Below, piece after piece: positions 16,971 through 26,423 of a stretch of DNA of 40,040 nucleotides. The notes beneath the pieces were generated by a model that did not search any database, had not been told where the DNA came from, and saw nothing but the letters and a program-made list of their open reading frames with translations. The position numbers and the translations under genes were made by a program. This stretch comes from Candidatus Moraniibacteriota bacterium (lineage in GTDB: Bacteria > Patescibacteriota > Minisyncoccia > Moranbacterales > GWC2-37-73). The stretch's first letter is position 1, and each line of letters opens with the position of its first letter. The DNA lies in the NCBI GenBank assembly GCA_028715015.1, contig JAQTLF010000007.1, forward strand, positions 1 to 40,040, given 5' to 3'.

Positions 16971-17047
16971 ATTGGCTGAATTTCCAATGATCAATTTTCA
17001 ATTTACAGCAAAGAATTCTTGCCAAAAATATGAATTGAAATTGGATA

Positions 17048-17692
17048 TTATTTGATTAATGATTTTATTATTTCCATGGCCTCCTCGAGATCATGGACTT
17101 CGAAATCACAATATCCGTTCTTTTGATCACAATATCTTCCCTCTTTGCGGCAGAGCAAAAAAGTGTGCATGTTTGGAAAAGTTTTCTTGATGTCCTGGAT
17201 CTGTTCCAATCTGTCATCAATAAAAATCATCTCTTCATTAACATCAATTTTCATCTTCTCAATCACGCTTTTGATGGCTTCAGCTTTTGACCCTTTGGTC
17301 ACCACGCATCCACTCACCAACCTGTCGATTCCGCTGCCGATTATTTTTTCATTTTGAAAAGATGGCAGCCCGAAGGAAATGAGATAAGCATTTTCTTTGC
17401 CGACAAAATTTAAAAAATCATCAACATCAGCAAACACGAAACTGTCCATGTCGGCGAGATGTTGTGACAGTCCCCTTCGCAAAGCGGTCACATCCATTTT
17501 TTCATTTTCTTCCAAACGCGAAAGCAGTCCGTCGGGATCGAACAATTTCACTTCGCTTGTATCATTGGGATCATAATAATGTTTTTTGAAAAGTTCTGGG
17601 CTGACTTCATGACTTTCAAAAAAAATTTTCAGACCGCCACTGAAATCCTTCGTGTTGAGAATTACATCATCAAAATCAATAAATATCTTCAC
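17048..17692 (-). CDS. HAD-family hydrolase
   Basis: MKIFIDFDDVILNT (DxD motif I), MIFIDDRLEQI (motif IV). Confidence 0.85.
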   Translation of the reverse strand: MKIFIDFDDVILNTKDFSGGLKIFFESHEVSPELFKKHYYDPNDTSEVKLFDPDGLLSRLEENEKMDVTALRRGLSQHLADMDSFVFADVDDFLNFVGKENAYLISFGLPSFQNEKIIGSGIDRLVSGCVVTKGSKAEAIKSVIEKMKIDVNEEMIFIDDRLEQIQDIKKTFPNMHTFLLCRKEGRYCDQKNGYCDFEVHDLEEAMEIIKSLIK

Positions 17693-17715
17693 AACATTAT
17701 TTTCTTTAAAAATGA

Positions 17716-18252
17716 TTATCGTAAAATTTGCACCAAAGCCAAAGCCAAATAGCCGTAGGAAACACCAAGCAGCACTCCGGCCAAAATGTCAGTTGGATAG
17801 TGCATGCCATTATGCAGGCGGGAGAATGCTATGATCGCTGCAAAAATAATTGCTGGTATGATCAGCGACGGATAAAAACTGCCGATCACCACAAGCATCG
17901 CCACTGTGGTTGCCATGTGGCTTGAAGGAAAAGATGAGTCGCTAAATTTTCTTCCAATGGGTGTTATTGACTGCGGATATGCAACGAAAGGACGTTTTCT
18001 TTTGGGAATGATGCGCAACAGCAAATGTTTTATGATTCCCTCAGTGATGCCAAAATGCAAAACTGCGACAATTACGATGGCCTCAAGAAATGGCTTGGCA
18101 ATTTCAGGATGCTTATCTATCGCCAGCACCACCAAAACTGTCCAAAAAAAAGCCAGAAATGATATCGAATTTATAAACCCCAAAAAAACAGCAGCATTTT
18201 TTCCGCCAATTCCATTGAAATATCGCACTATTTTTATTTCTAAATCATTCAT
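17716..18252 (-). CDS. PAP2-family phosphatase
   Basis: KRKRPF...FPSSHMATTVA...SRLHNGMHYPTDILAG. Confidence 0.92.
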   Translation of the reverse strand: MNDLEIKIVRYFNGIGGKNAAVFLGFINSISFLAFFWTVLVVLAIDKHPEIAKPFLEAIVIVAVLHFGITEGIIKHLLLRIIPKRKRPFVAYPQSITPIGRKFSDSSFPSSHMATTVAMLVVIGSFYPSLIIPAIIFAAIIAFSRLHNGMHYPTDILAGVLLGVSYGYLALALVQILR

Positions 18253-18275
18253 ATTTTTTCAATAATGCTCTCGGC

Positions 18276-19733
18276 CTATATTATACTTACAATTATCATC
18301 CCGATTAATGCCACAGTGGTTGCAATTACAGCAGACCAACCGAAAATTTTCACCCATGTAGGATTTGTTTCTTTGCCCATAATTTTTTCATCGTCACCAA
18401 TTTTCATGATGATGGCCAGCAGCGGAAGAGCGATCACACCATTGAGAAAAGCTGACCAATATAGGGCTGCAATCGGATTGATGCCCAGAAAATTCATTGC
18501 CAAACCTACAATAATGGAAAAAACAATCACCAAATAAAATCCTTTGGCCTGAGAAAATTTTTCTTCAAGTCCACTATTCCAGCTCATGAGTTCACTTAGT
18601 GCGTAGGCTCCACTTCCAGCCAAGATGGGAACTGCCAAAAGTCCGGTGCCAATAATCCCCAATGCAAAAAGTAGGAATGCATAATCCCCTGCCAACGGAC
18701 GCAATGCTAGTGCTGCATCCTGAGCAGAATCGATGTTGGTTATGCCGTTGGCAAAAAGAACATTGGCCGTGGTCAAAACAATAAAGAAAAAAACTATATT
18801 GGCCAAAATCATGCCCGCGTTAACATCAGTGCGCATGCGCGAAACACGTTCCACAATCACCTTCTTTTTTTGCGAAACATGATTCATCTTGCCATCCTCA
18901 ACTTCCTCGGACGCCTGCCAGAAAAAAAGATACGGGGTGATTGTTGTTCCGAAAACTGCGATCATGGCAAAAATGTAATCCTTATTTAAAGACACATGAG
19001 GCACAAAAGAATTTTTAAAAACACTGATCCAATTCGGATGTGTCATGAAACCAGCGATTATGTAGGCAAAAACAGAAAGCGTCAGCCATTTTAAAAATTT
19101 CACATACACATGATATTTCACGAAAACTTCCAGAAAAATTATAAGCACCGCAAAAAATATGGCGCCCGTGGCATAATTTATGCCTGAAACCATATTAAGA
19201 GATGCTGCCATGGCACCAAGGTCGGCGCCGATGTTGGCAATGTTGGCAATCATCAAAAGCAGGACAGCTCCCATGACAGTTCTTTTTTTGAAATATTTTT
19301 TCAGCACAGCCGCCAATCCATTGTTGGTGACGATCCCGATTCGCGCACAAGTTTCTTGGATTGCCAACATCATCGGCAAAAGCCAAAACGCCATCCATAA
19401 AATTCCCATGCCGAATTTTGCACCAACAGCACTGTATGTTCCAATTCCTCCCGGATCATCATCTGATGCACCCGTGATGAGGCCTGGCCCCAAAGCTCGC
19501 ACGAATAAATATGCCCTTTTGATCGGTGTTCCAATTAAAATTCTGGCAACAGCAACTTCAGGAGCTGCGATTCTGAGTGTTCCATCGATGGCTTTGACCG
19601 CTTCAATTTCTCCCCACACGATCAACTTCTTGGCCAAAACCAATGGGATTCCCAACTCTCTTCTAAATTCGGAAAGAGTCAACATTTTTTCAGAAGGATT
19701 TATCTGTTGATCCTGTTTTTTTCCACTAAACAT
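18276..19733 (-). CDS. Nramp-family divalent metal transporter with N-terminal HTH-like extension
   Basis: ALGPGLITGASDDDPGGIGTYSAVGAKFG..., multi-TM; N-terminal about 80 aa soluble. Confidence 0.88.
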   Translation of the reverse strand: MFSGKKQDQQINPSEKMLTLSEFRRELGIPLVLAKKLIVWGEIEAVKAIDGTLRIAAPEVAVARILIGTPIKRAYLFVRALGPGLITGASDDDPGGIGTYSAVGAKFGMGILWMAFWLLPMMLAIQETCARIGIVTNNGLAAVLKKYFKKRTVMGAVLLLMIANIANIGADLGAMAASLNMVSGINYATGAIFFAVLIIFLEVFVKYHVYVKFLKWLTLSVFAYIIAGFMTHPNWISVFKNSFVPHVSLNKDYIFAMIAVFGTTITPYLFFWQASEEVEDGKMNHVSQKKKVIVERVSRMRTDVNAGMILANIVFFFIVLTTANVLFANGITNIDSAQDAALALRPLAGDYAFLLFALGIIGTGLLAVPILAGSGAYALSELMSWNSGLEEKFSQAKGFYLVIVFSIIVGLAMNFLGINPIAALYWSAFLNGVIALPLLAIIMKIGDDEKIMGKETNPTWVKIFGWSAVIATTVALIGMIIVSII

Positions 19734-19775
19734 AGATTTTTCAATAATTATTTATGACCAACAAAAATACGAGTG

Positions 19776-19903
19776 TTAGACAAAAATCCAAATGACAAAA
19801 TCCAAATTTCCAATAAATGACTCAAATCCAAATGTCTAAAAATTTTTAGGATTTAAGATTTTGGATTTTGTTTGACATTGGAAATTGAGATTTGAGATTT
19901 TTT
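19776..19903. repeat. Intergenic repeat hairpin, 'aatccaaat / ggaaattgagattt' words
   Basis: caaaatccaaatttccaataaatgactcaaatccaaatg ... ggatttaagattttggattttgtttgacattggaaattgagatttgag. Confidence 0.7.
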
Positions 19904-19910
19904 ATTATTT

Positions 19911-20942
19911 TTATATTATTTCTTTGATGATGTTTTCGTATTCTCCCATCTCGGCAATCATCATCAATACTTTGGCCAGTTTGTCACTGTCATGACGGAT
20001 AAATGAGCGTGTTCCGGAAATCAGATCCCCGATTTTTTCCTTGATTTCTTCCCTGCGCAAAAGATCGGCCATCACAATTTTATAGCTTCCACTTTTCTGC
20101 TGCCTTTTGAAAACAATGACCGAGCCTTTGCCTTCACGCTTTTCATATTTTTTCACCAACAAAGGAGGAATGTTATTGTTGTTGAATGTCACGAAATCAA
20201 TTTTATTTTTTCCAATATAACTCTCCAACACTTTGACATAATCATCGATGGTAAAATTTTCAGTCTGACCTTTTTTGTTGGTGAGGTTGCAATTGAAAAC
20301 AATTCTTGCCTTGGTTTTTTTGATTGCTTCAGCGATTTCCTTGACCAAGAAAATCGGCAGAATCGATCCATACAAATCGCCAGGACCGATGACGACCACA
20401 TCTGCGGATTTTATGCGTTCAATGGCTTTTTTATGAGCACTTACCTGGGGTTTCAAAAAAACATTTTGCAAGCCTATCTCTCTGATCTCCTCATTGTGAT
20501 CAAGATTATTTTCCCCAGCCAGGATCTGTCCATTTTTCAATTGGATGAATAGTCTCATACTTTCATCACTAACAGGAATGACTTCTCCTTTCACATCCAA
20601 AATTTTTATGGCCTGTTCCACCCCCACTGAAAAACTTTCATTTATTTTCTCCAGAGCTGAAAGAAACAGATTGCCAAAATTGTGACCTTTCAAACCGCCT
20701 TCTTCAAAACGATAGTTCATCAAATTTCTGAGCATCTGTGGAGAATCACTGAGTGCGACCAAGCACTGACGCACGTCGCCAGGAGGAAGCACACCCAATT
20801 CATCACGCAGAATTCCCGTGGATCCTCCATCGTCAGCCATGGAAACAATAGCCGAGATGTCGACCGAATATTTTTTCAAACCGCTAAGCAGCGTGTAACT
20901 TCCTGTTCCCCCGCCAATTGTGACAATTTTTTTATTTCGCAT
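19911..20942 (-). CDS. yvcK: YvcK/CofD-like gluconeogenesis factor
   Basis: VTIGGGTGSYTLLSGLKKY...SMADDGGSTGILRDELGVLPPGDVRQCLVALS. Confidence 0.93.
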   Translation of the reverse strand: MRNKKIVTIGGGTGSYTLLSGLKKYSVDISAIVSMADDGGSTGILRDELGVLPPGDVRQCLVALSDSPQMLRNLMNYRFEEGGLKGHNFGNLFLSALEKINESFSVGVEQAIKILDVKGEVIPVSDESMRLFIQLKNGQILAGENNLDHNEEIREIGLQNVFLKPQVSAHKKAIERIKSADVVVIGPGDLYGSILPIFLVKEIAEAIKKTKARIVFNCNLTNKKGQTENFTIDDYVKVLESYIGKNKIDFVTFNNNNIPPLLVKKYEKREGKGSVIVFKRQQKSGSYKIVMADLLRREEIKEKIGDLISGTRSFIRHDSDKLAKVLMMIAEMGEYENIIKEII

Positions 20943-20947
20943 AAAAT

Positions 20948-21628
20948 CTAGATGAATTTATCAATAATGTCTTCGGCTTTTTTCAGATCTTCTGGATTGC
21001 CGATTGGAAACCAGTCTGTGGCTTTTTCAACATGGAAAGAAAAATCCTGCGCCATGGACGATATCGGTTGGATTATTTCATATTCGCCACGTTCACTCAA
21101 TGTCATCGGATAGTCAAAGAATTTTTTGTTCAGCTTGTATAGTGCTATGTTGGCAAAGGCCGGTCCTGAAATGTCAGGTTTTTCAATGATATTTTTCAAA
21201 TTACCATCCTTGTTAAGATATATGATGCCGAATTTTTTGGGATCATCAACTTCAAGCCCCAACATGGCAAGATCATGATGCATAAGTTTTTCCACATCTT
21301 TTTTCATATAAAGATCATCAGCCATCATCAATAAGAAATCGTCTTTGATCAGATCTTTCACCAACTGCACTGCGCCTCCTGTGCCATTGAGCTGCTCTTG
21401 GACAACATAGGATATTTTTTTGCCAGCATAAGAATCTCCGAAATATTCTTGGATCTGTCCGCCAAGATAGCCAACCACGAAAATAACCTCCTCAACTTTT
21501 TCCGGAAGCGCTTCGATTTTATAAGCCAAAATAGGCTTGCCTTTTATTTCCAACATAGGCTTGGGAACCGAATCGGTCAGATCTTTCATGCGTGTTCCCC
21601 TACCTGCCGCCAAAATGACAATCTGCAT
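20948..21628 (-). CDS. Sugar-phosphate nucleotidyltransferase
   Basis: MQIVILAAGRGTRMKDLTDSVPKPMLEIKGKPILAY. Confidence 0.93.
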   Translation of the reverse strand: MQIVILAAGRGTRMKDLTDSVPKPMLEIKGKPILAYKIEALPEKVEEVIFVVGYLGGQIQEYFGDSYAGKKISYVVQEQLNGTGGAVQLVKDLIKDDFLLMMADDLYMKKDVEKLMHHDLAMLGLEVDDPKKFGIIYLNKDGNLKNIIEKPDISGPAFANIALYKLNKKFFDYPMTLSERGEYEIIQPISSMAQDFSFHVEKATDWFPIGNPEDLKKAEDIIDKFI

Positions 21629-21662
21629 ACTAATTCATTTAATCATTTAAACATCTAAACAT

Positions 21663-22019
21663 TTAATCAGTAGTTATGGACTCCATTGACTTCCACAACA
21701 TAGCACCTATTTCATCGGATAATCCCAAAAGCACATCATACTCACTTTTATCTTCTATAAGACATTCATCAAATGAAAACTTTAATAGATATTTTGATTC
21801 CTGCAATGACCCATAAGAAATTTCCCAAAAATTTTTCTTCACCAAGTTTCTTTTTCTTGCATATCCTTCAATATAATTCAAAACTACTGAAAGTGAAGCT
21901 CTTCTTATTTGAGAAGTAACACCGTATATTTCCTCTCTGGGAAATTTTTTGGTGCATTTATAAACTCCATGAACAAACAAATCCATTTTTAATTTTAGTT
22001 TCTCAGAAAAATCATCCAC
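21663..22019 (-). CDS. Four-helix bundle protein (23S rRNA intervening-sequence protein family)
   Basis: VYKCTKKFPREEIYGVTSQIRRASLSVVLNYIEGYARK..., family-typical. Confidence 0.88.
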   Translation of the reverse strand: MDDFSEKLKLKMDLFVHGVYKCTKKFPREEIYGVTSQIRRASLSVVLNYIEGYARKRNLVKKNFWEISYGSLQESKYLLKFSFDECLIEDKSEYDVLLGLSDEIGAMLWKSMESITTD

Positions 22020-22055
22020 TTTGTTTTTTGTTTATATGTTTATATGTTTGTATGC

Positions 22056-25000
22056 TTATATGACTATATTGATAAGCTTTTCGGGCACGAAAATTATTTT
22101 TCTGATTTCTTTGCCTTCGGTGAAAACTTTCACCTTCTCACTTTCCAAAGCGGTTTCCTTGATCTCATCTTCAGTCACGTCTGCGGCCACCATGAGGCGC
22201 TCGCGAACTTTTCCATTAACCTGCACCACGATTTCAATCTCGCTTTCTTTCATCAATTCCAGATCATGTTGAGGCCAAGACTGCAAAAAGATTGATTGTT
22301 CGTGGCCAAGTTTTTCCCAAATTTCTTCTGCCATATGCGGCGCAAACGGAGCCAAAATCGTGACCAATAATTCATAATCGGCAACCAATATTTTTTCCTC
22401 CTTTTCCATCGCATTGACCAAGATCATCATTTGGGAAATTGCCGTGTTGAATCTGAAGTTTTCAATGTCACTGGTGACTTTCTTGATGGTCTTATGCAGC
22501 AAGGATTTATTTTTTTTGCCTTTACTTATGATCTCTAACAAAGTTTTAGTTCTTGTATCTATTTTTGGATTATTTACAGCCTCACCTAAAGACATAACTA
22601 CATATCCCTTTCCCTCTTTGACTGTTATATTATTAATGTCTAAATAGGTATGCAAATTGAAGAAGCGATCAAATTCTCCGTCAACATAATTTTTGGAGGT
22701 CATATCAGCTATGGTTTCAAGATCATTTTCTTGAACGTCTATTCCCAATTCTTCATTAAGTTCTCTTATTGCACACTGTGACGGTGTCTCGTTTTTTTCT
22801 CTTCCACCTCCCCAAAAAGCTACACTTCCTGGGGCAATTTTTGCAAATTGATCTCTTTCATGAAACAAATAGCTACCATTGCCAACTTCAATAAAAATTC
22901 CAGCTCCACAAATATTATCCGCAGACTGAATTTGGACTTTTTTTCTAAGACCATAAACCTTTTCCAAAAATCTGCGCACACCACTAACACCAGAGGTGCT
23001 CCATGCAACACTCTGTGTGAATGGTCCCATGAACATTTCATACAGACGCATCGCATCAGCTCCGAATTCATCAATGACATCATCAGGATTAATTACATTG
23101 TTCCAGCGTTTGCTCATCTTTCTTCCATCCTCAGCCATGATCAATCCCACGTGTACCAATTTTTTGAATGGCTCAATGGTGGAAACAGCCCCAATATCAA
23201 ACAAAAATTTGTGCCAAAAACGCGCATACAAAAGATGACGTGTGGCATGTTCTGCTCCACCGACATACAAATCAACTGGCATCCATTCTTTTTCAAGTTC
23301 TTTGCCAACCAAGGCACCATTATTTTTTGGATCAATATAGCGCAAATAATACCAAGATGATCCGCCCCACTGCGGCATGGTGTTGGTTTCACGTTTTCCC
23401 GCGCCTCCACATTTCGGACAAGTTGTGTTCACCCATTCGGCAATGTTGGCCAAAGGCGATTCACCAGTTCCAGTCGGTTCATAATTTTCAACCTCAGGCA
23501 AAACCACCGGCAAATCACTTTCTGGAACACCCACGGCTCCACATTTTTCGCAATGGATAATCGGGATTGGTTCTCCCCAATATCTTTGGCGAGAATACAC
23601 CCAGTCGCGCATTTTATAATTCACTTTTCTTTTGCCAATTCCTTCTTTTTCTAACCAATCAGCCATCTTCTCGCGCGCTTCTTGTGAACTCAATCCGCTA
23701 TACTTTTCGGAATTTATTAAGTATCCGTCTTCAACAAAAGATCCCTCGCCAAAAAGTGCATAATCATGAATATCTTTTAATCGCTTGCTCTTAGTTCTTT
23801 CCGCTTCTGATTTTTTATATTTCAGAATCTCAATTGGATTAAATGTTGTAAATTCTATATTTTCAATTGTATTTTTTATTAATTTTTCCACATCATCAAT
23901 ATAACAACCAAAATCAATATGCAAAGACTCTAATTCAGCAACATATAATTCAAACCTCTCATCTGGATTTTTTTTAATAACAAATCCTTTATCTTCAAAA
24001 TATTTCTCCCAAACTTCTAATTTTTCTTTTTCGACTTGCAAATCAATATCGCCATGATTTCTCGTAATCATTCCCATCGCTATATCCAATCCTATTCCTC
24101 CATCAAAAGCAGCGACAAGCTTATTTTCCTTTGCAAATATTGCTATTTCTTTTGCGACTTCAAAAATTTTTCTCGTTTGGTCATTAAGGGCATCATCAAC
24201 AGCAATAGCTGGCTTTATTGCAAGGTCATATTTCTTTGCAAATTCGAAATCCCTTTCGTCATGTGCTGGAACTGCCATGACTGCGCCTGTTCCATAATTT
24301 CCCAAAACATAGTCAGCCACAAAAAGCGGCACCGCCTTTTGCGTAAAAGGATTTATAACCTCAACACCTTCCAATCTTATGCCTGTTTTTTCTTTTTGAA
24401 GTTCTGCTCTTTCAAGATTTGTTTTTTTGTTGGCACTCAAAACATAATCCTCCACTTCTTTCAAGTTTAAAATTTGAGATTTGAGATTTTCTATAACAGG
24501 ATGTTCTGGAGCCACCACGCAATATGTACACCCAAAAATTGTATCGACGCGAGTTGTAAATACTTCTATAAATTCCTGACTATTTGAAATTGGAAATTTT
24601 ATAGTAACTCCCTCACTTCTACCAATCCAATTTCTTTGTTGGTCAGTGATGGAATCTTCCCAATCAAGCTCAGGACTGTCCAAATCATATAGTAATCTGT
24701 CCGCATAGGCAGTCATCTTCAAAACCCATTGCCGCATCGGCTTTTGCTCAACTTCGCTGCCACATCTTTCACACAGACCATTTTCCAAATCCTCATTGGA
24801 AAGAACAGTCTTGCAACTTGGGCACCAATTGACAGGCTCATTTGATTCATAGGCCAAACCTTTTTCAAAAAGTTTCAGAAAAATCCACTGTGTCCATTTG
24901 TAATATTCAGGATCAGTCGTGTTAATTTCCCTGTCCCAATCATAAGTAAAACCAAACGCTTCAAGCTGTTTTTTGAATGTTGCAATATTTTCTTCCACTG

Positions 25001-25289
25001 CGATACGTGGATGAACTTTGTTTTTGATCGCATAATTTTCTGCCGGCAAACCGAAAGCATCCCATCCCATCGGGTGCAGCACACTGTAACCATTCAGCAA
25101 TTTGAAACGTGAAATCACATCGGTGGCGATATACCCTTTCGGATGACCAACATGAAGTCCTGCTCCAGATGGATATGGAAACATATCCAAAGTATAAAAT
25201 TTCTTATCCCTGGTATAATTTTTATAAATTCCAGATTCCTCCCAAACTTTTTGCCATTTTTTTTCAATATTTTTTGGTTCGTATTTCAT
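22056..25289 (-). CDS. leuS: Leucyl-tRNA synthetase with two extra embedded domains
   Basis: FPYPSGAGLHVGHPKGYIATD (HIGH), TGAVMAVPAHDERDFEFA (editing), KMSKRWNNVINPDDV, C-terminal VQVNGKVRERL; 1077 aa, continuous frame. Confidence 0.97.
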   Translation of the reverse strand: MKYEPKNIEKKWQKVWEESGIYKNYTRDKKFYTLDMFPYPSGAGLHVGHPKGYIATDVISRFKLLNGYSVLHPMGWDAFGLPAENYAIKNKVHPRIAVEENIATFKKQLEAFGFTYDWDREINTTDPEYYKWTQWIFLKLFEKGLAYESNEPVNWCPSCKTVLSNEDLENGLCERCGSEVEQKPMRQWVLKMTAYADRLLYDLDSPELDWEDSITDQQRNWIGRSEGVTIKFPISNSQEFIEVFTTRVDTIFGCTYCVVAPEHPVIENLKSQILNLKEVEDYVLSANKKTNLERAELQKEKTGIRLEGVEVINPFTQKAVPLFVADYVLGNYGTGAVMAVPAHDERDFEFAKKYDLAIKPAIAVDDALNDQTRKIFEVAKEIAIFAKENKLVAAFDGGIGLDIAMGMITRNHGDIDLQVEKEKLEVWEKYFEDKGFVIKKNPDERFELYVAELESLHIDFGCYIDDVEKLIKNTIENIEFTTFNPIEILKYKKSEAERTKSKRLKDIHDYALFGEGSFVEDGYLINSEKYSGLSSQEAREKMADWLEKEGIGKRKVNYKMRDWVYSRQRYWGEPIPIIHCEKCGAVGVPESDLPVVLPEVENYEPTGTGESPLANIAEWVNTTCPKCGGAGKRETNTMPQWGGSSWYYLRYIDPKNNGALVGKELEKEWMPVDLYVGGAEHATRHLLYARFWHKFLFDIGAVSTIEPFKKLVHVGLIMAEDGRKMSKRWNNVINPDDVIDEFGADAMRLYEMFMGPFTQSVAWSTSGVSGVRRFLEKVYGLRKKVQIQSADNICGAGIFIEVGNGSYLFHERDQFAKIAPGSVAFWGGGREKNETPSQCAIRELNEELGIDVQENDLETIADMTSKNYVDGEFDRFFNLHTYLDINNITVKEGKGYVVMSLGEAVNNPKIDTRTKTLLEIISKGKKNKSLLHKTIKKVTSDIENFRFNTAISQMMILVNAMEKEEKILVADYELLVTILAPFAPHMAEEIWEKLGHEQSIFLQSWPQHDLELMKESEIEIVVQVNGKVRERLMVAADVTEDEIKETALESEKVKVFTEGKEIRKIIFVPEKLINIVI

Positions 25290-25440
25290 ATATCATTTAA
25301 GCATTTAAGCATTTAAGCATATAAACATAACGACATTTAAATGCATACCCATAATAACATTTAAATGCATAAACACGCCAGAGTAAAAGCAAAAACAAGC
25401 ATTTTTGTTTTAATGCTTGCATGTTTATATGTTTTTATGA
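25288..25440. repeat. Period-8 CATTTAAG repeat hairpin between folD and leuS
   Basis: tcatttaagcatttaagcatttaagcatataaacat ... tgcttgcatgtttatatgtttttatga. Confidence 0.75.
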
Positions 25441-26289
25441 TTATGACTTCTTTTCCTTTTGTTGAGCCTCAAAAGCCAAATACACATTCTCCAAAAGACA
25501 AGCGATCGTCACTGGTCCCACTCCGCCAGGAACCGGGGTGATGTGTCCGGAAAGTTCCTTTGTTGAGCCAAAATCAACATCTCCCAAAACCTTATCGTCA
25601 ACTTTTTCAATGCCACCATCAATAATGATGGCGCCCTCCTTGAGCATTTCACCCCTAATCAGCCCTGGCGAGCCTACAGCGCTCACCAGCACGTCAGCAG
25701 CCTTGATTTTCCCCAGATTCCAGGAAACATCCTTGGAAAGGACATACTCTGAACTTATCTCTAATTTGTCCAAACAGGCGCACATTATTTTTCCAAACTC
25801 ATGTGAATTGGCCACCACCACCCCATTTTTGCCGGTCAATTTTTCGCCGCTGTTTTCAATAAGCTGCATGATTGCCCGAGGAAAAACTGGCCAGACATTT
25901 CCAGTTCCCGCCAAAAAATGTTCGATGTTTTCACTGTGGAATCCATCGGCATCTTTTTGAGGCATGATGGCTGAAATTATGCGGTCGGTGTCGAATTTTT
26001 TGGGCAATGGCAATTGGACAATGATTCCATGCACATTTGGGTCAACATTGAATTGCGAAATCATGAGCAACAATTCATCTTCAGAAATGTTTTCTGACAA
26101 ATCCCGACGAAAAAAATTCATCCCGATTTCTTTGGCCATTTTTTCTTTCAATGTCACATACAGGTGAGAAGCCTGGTCATCCCCGACCAAAATCACCGCC
26201 AATCCAGGTTTTGAAGCATGGCGAAAAATGTCCGTTTTCAGACGACCCAGAATTTTTTCCGCAACAGGTTTTCCGTATAATAATTTCAT
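25441..26289 (-). CDS. folD: Bifunctional methylene-THF dehydrogenase/cyclohydrolase
   Basis: VILVGDDQASHLYVTLKEKMAKEIG..., GIIVQLPLP, PQKDADGFH, TPVPGGVGPVT. Confidence 0.97.
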   Translation of the reverse strand: MKLLYGKPVAEKILGRLKTDIFRHASKPGLAVILVGDDQASHLYVTLKEKMAKEIGMNFFRRDLSENISEDELLLMISQFNVDPNVHGIIVQLPLPKKFDTDRIISAIMPQKDADGFHSENIEHFLAGTGNVWPVFPRAIMQLIENSGEKLTGKNGVVVANSHEFGKIMCACLDKLEISSEYVLSKDVSWNLGKIKAADVLVSAVGSPGLIRGEMLKEGAIIIDGGIEKVDDKVLGDVDFGSTKELSGHITPVPGGVGPVTIACLLENVYLAFEAQQKEKKS

Positions 26290-26420
26290 ATAATCACATA
26301 ATCATTTAAGCATACAAACACAGAATCATATGGACATGCTAGCATTTAAACATTTAAAAGAGCAAGCTCCATGCATACTTGTTTATATGTTTATATGTTT
26401 ATATGTTTATATGCTTGTAT
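26285..26420. repeat. Period-8 TTTATATG repeat hairpin
   Basis: catataatcacataatcatttaagcatacaaac ... tttatatgtttatatgtttatatgtttatatgcttgtatga. Confidence 0.75.
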
Positions 26421-26423
26421 GAT

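Noticed and set aside
22506-24191. Inteins within LeuRS
   Set aside because: No N-terminal Cys/Ser splicing block or C-terminal HN-C/S/T junction; the inserts have Nudix and nucleotidyltransferase motifs instead.
25288-26420. CRISPR array
   Set aside because: Repeat units are 7-9 nt, contiguous with no unique 25-40-nt spacers, and no cas genes nearby.
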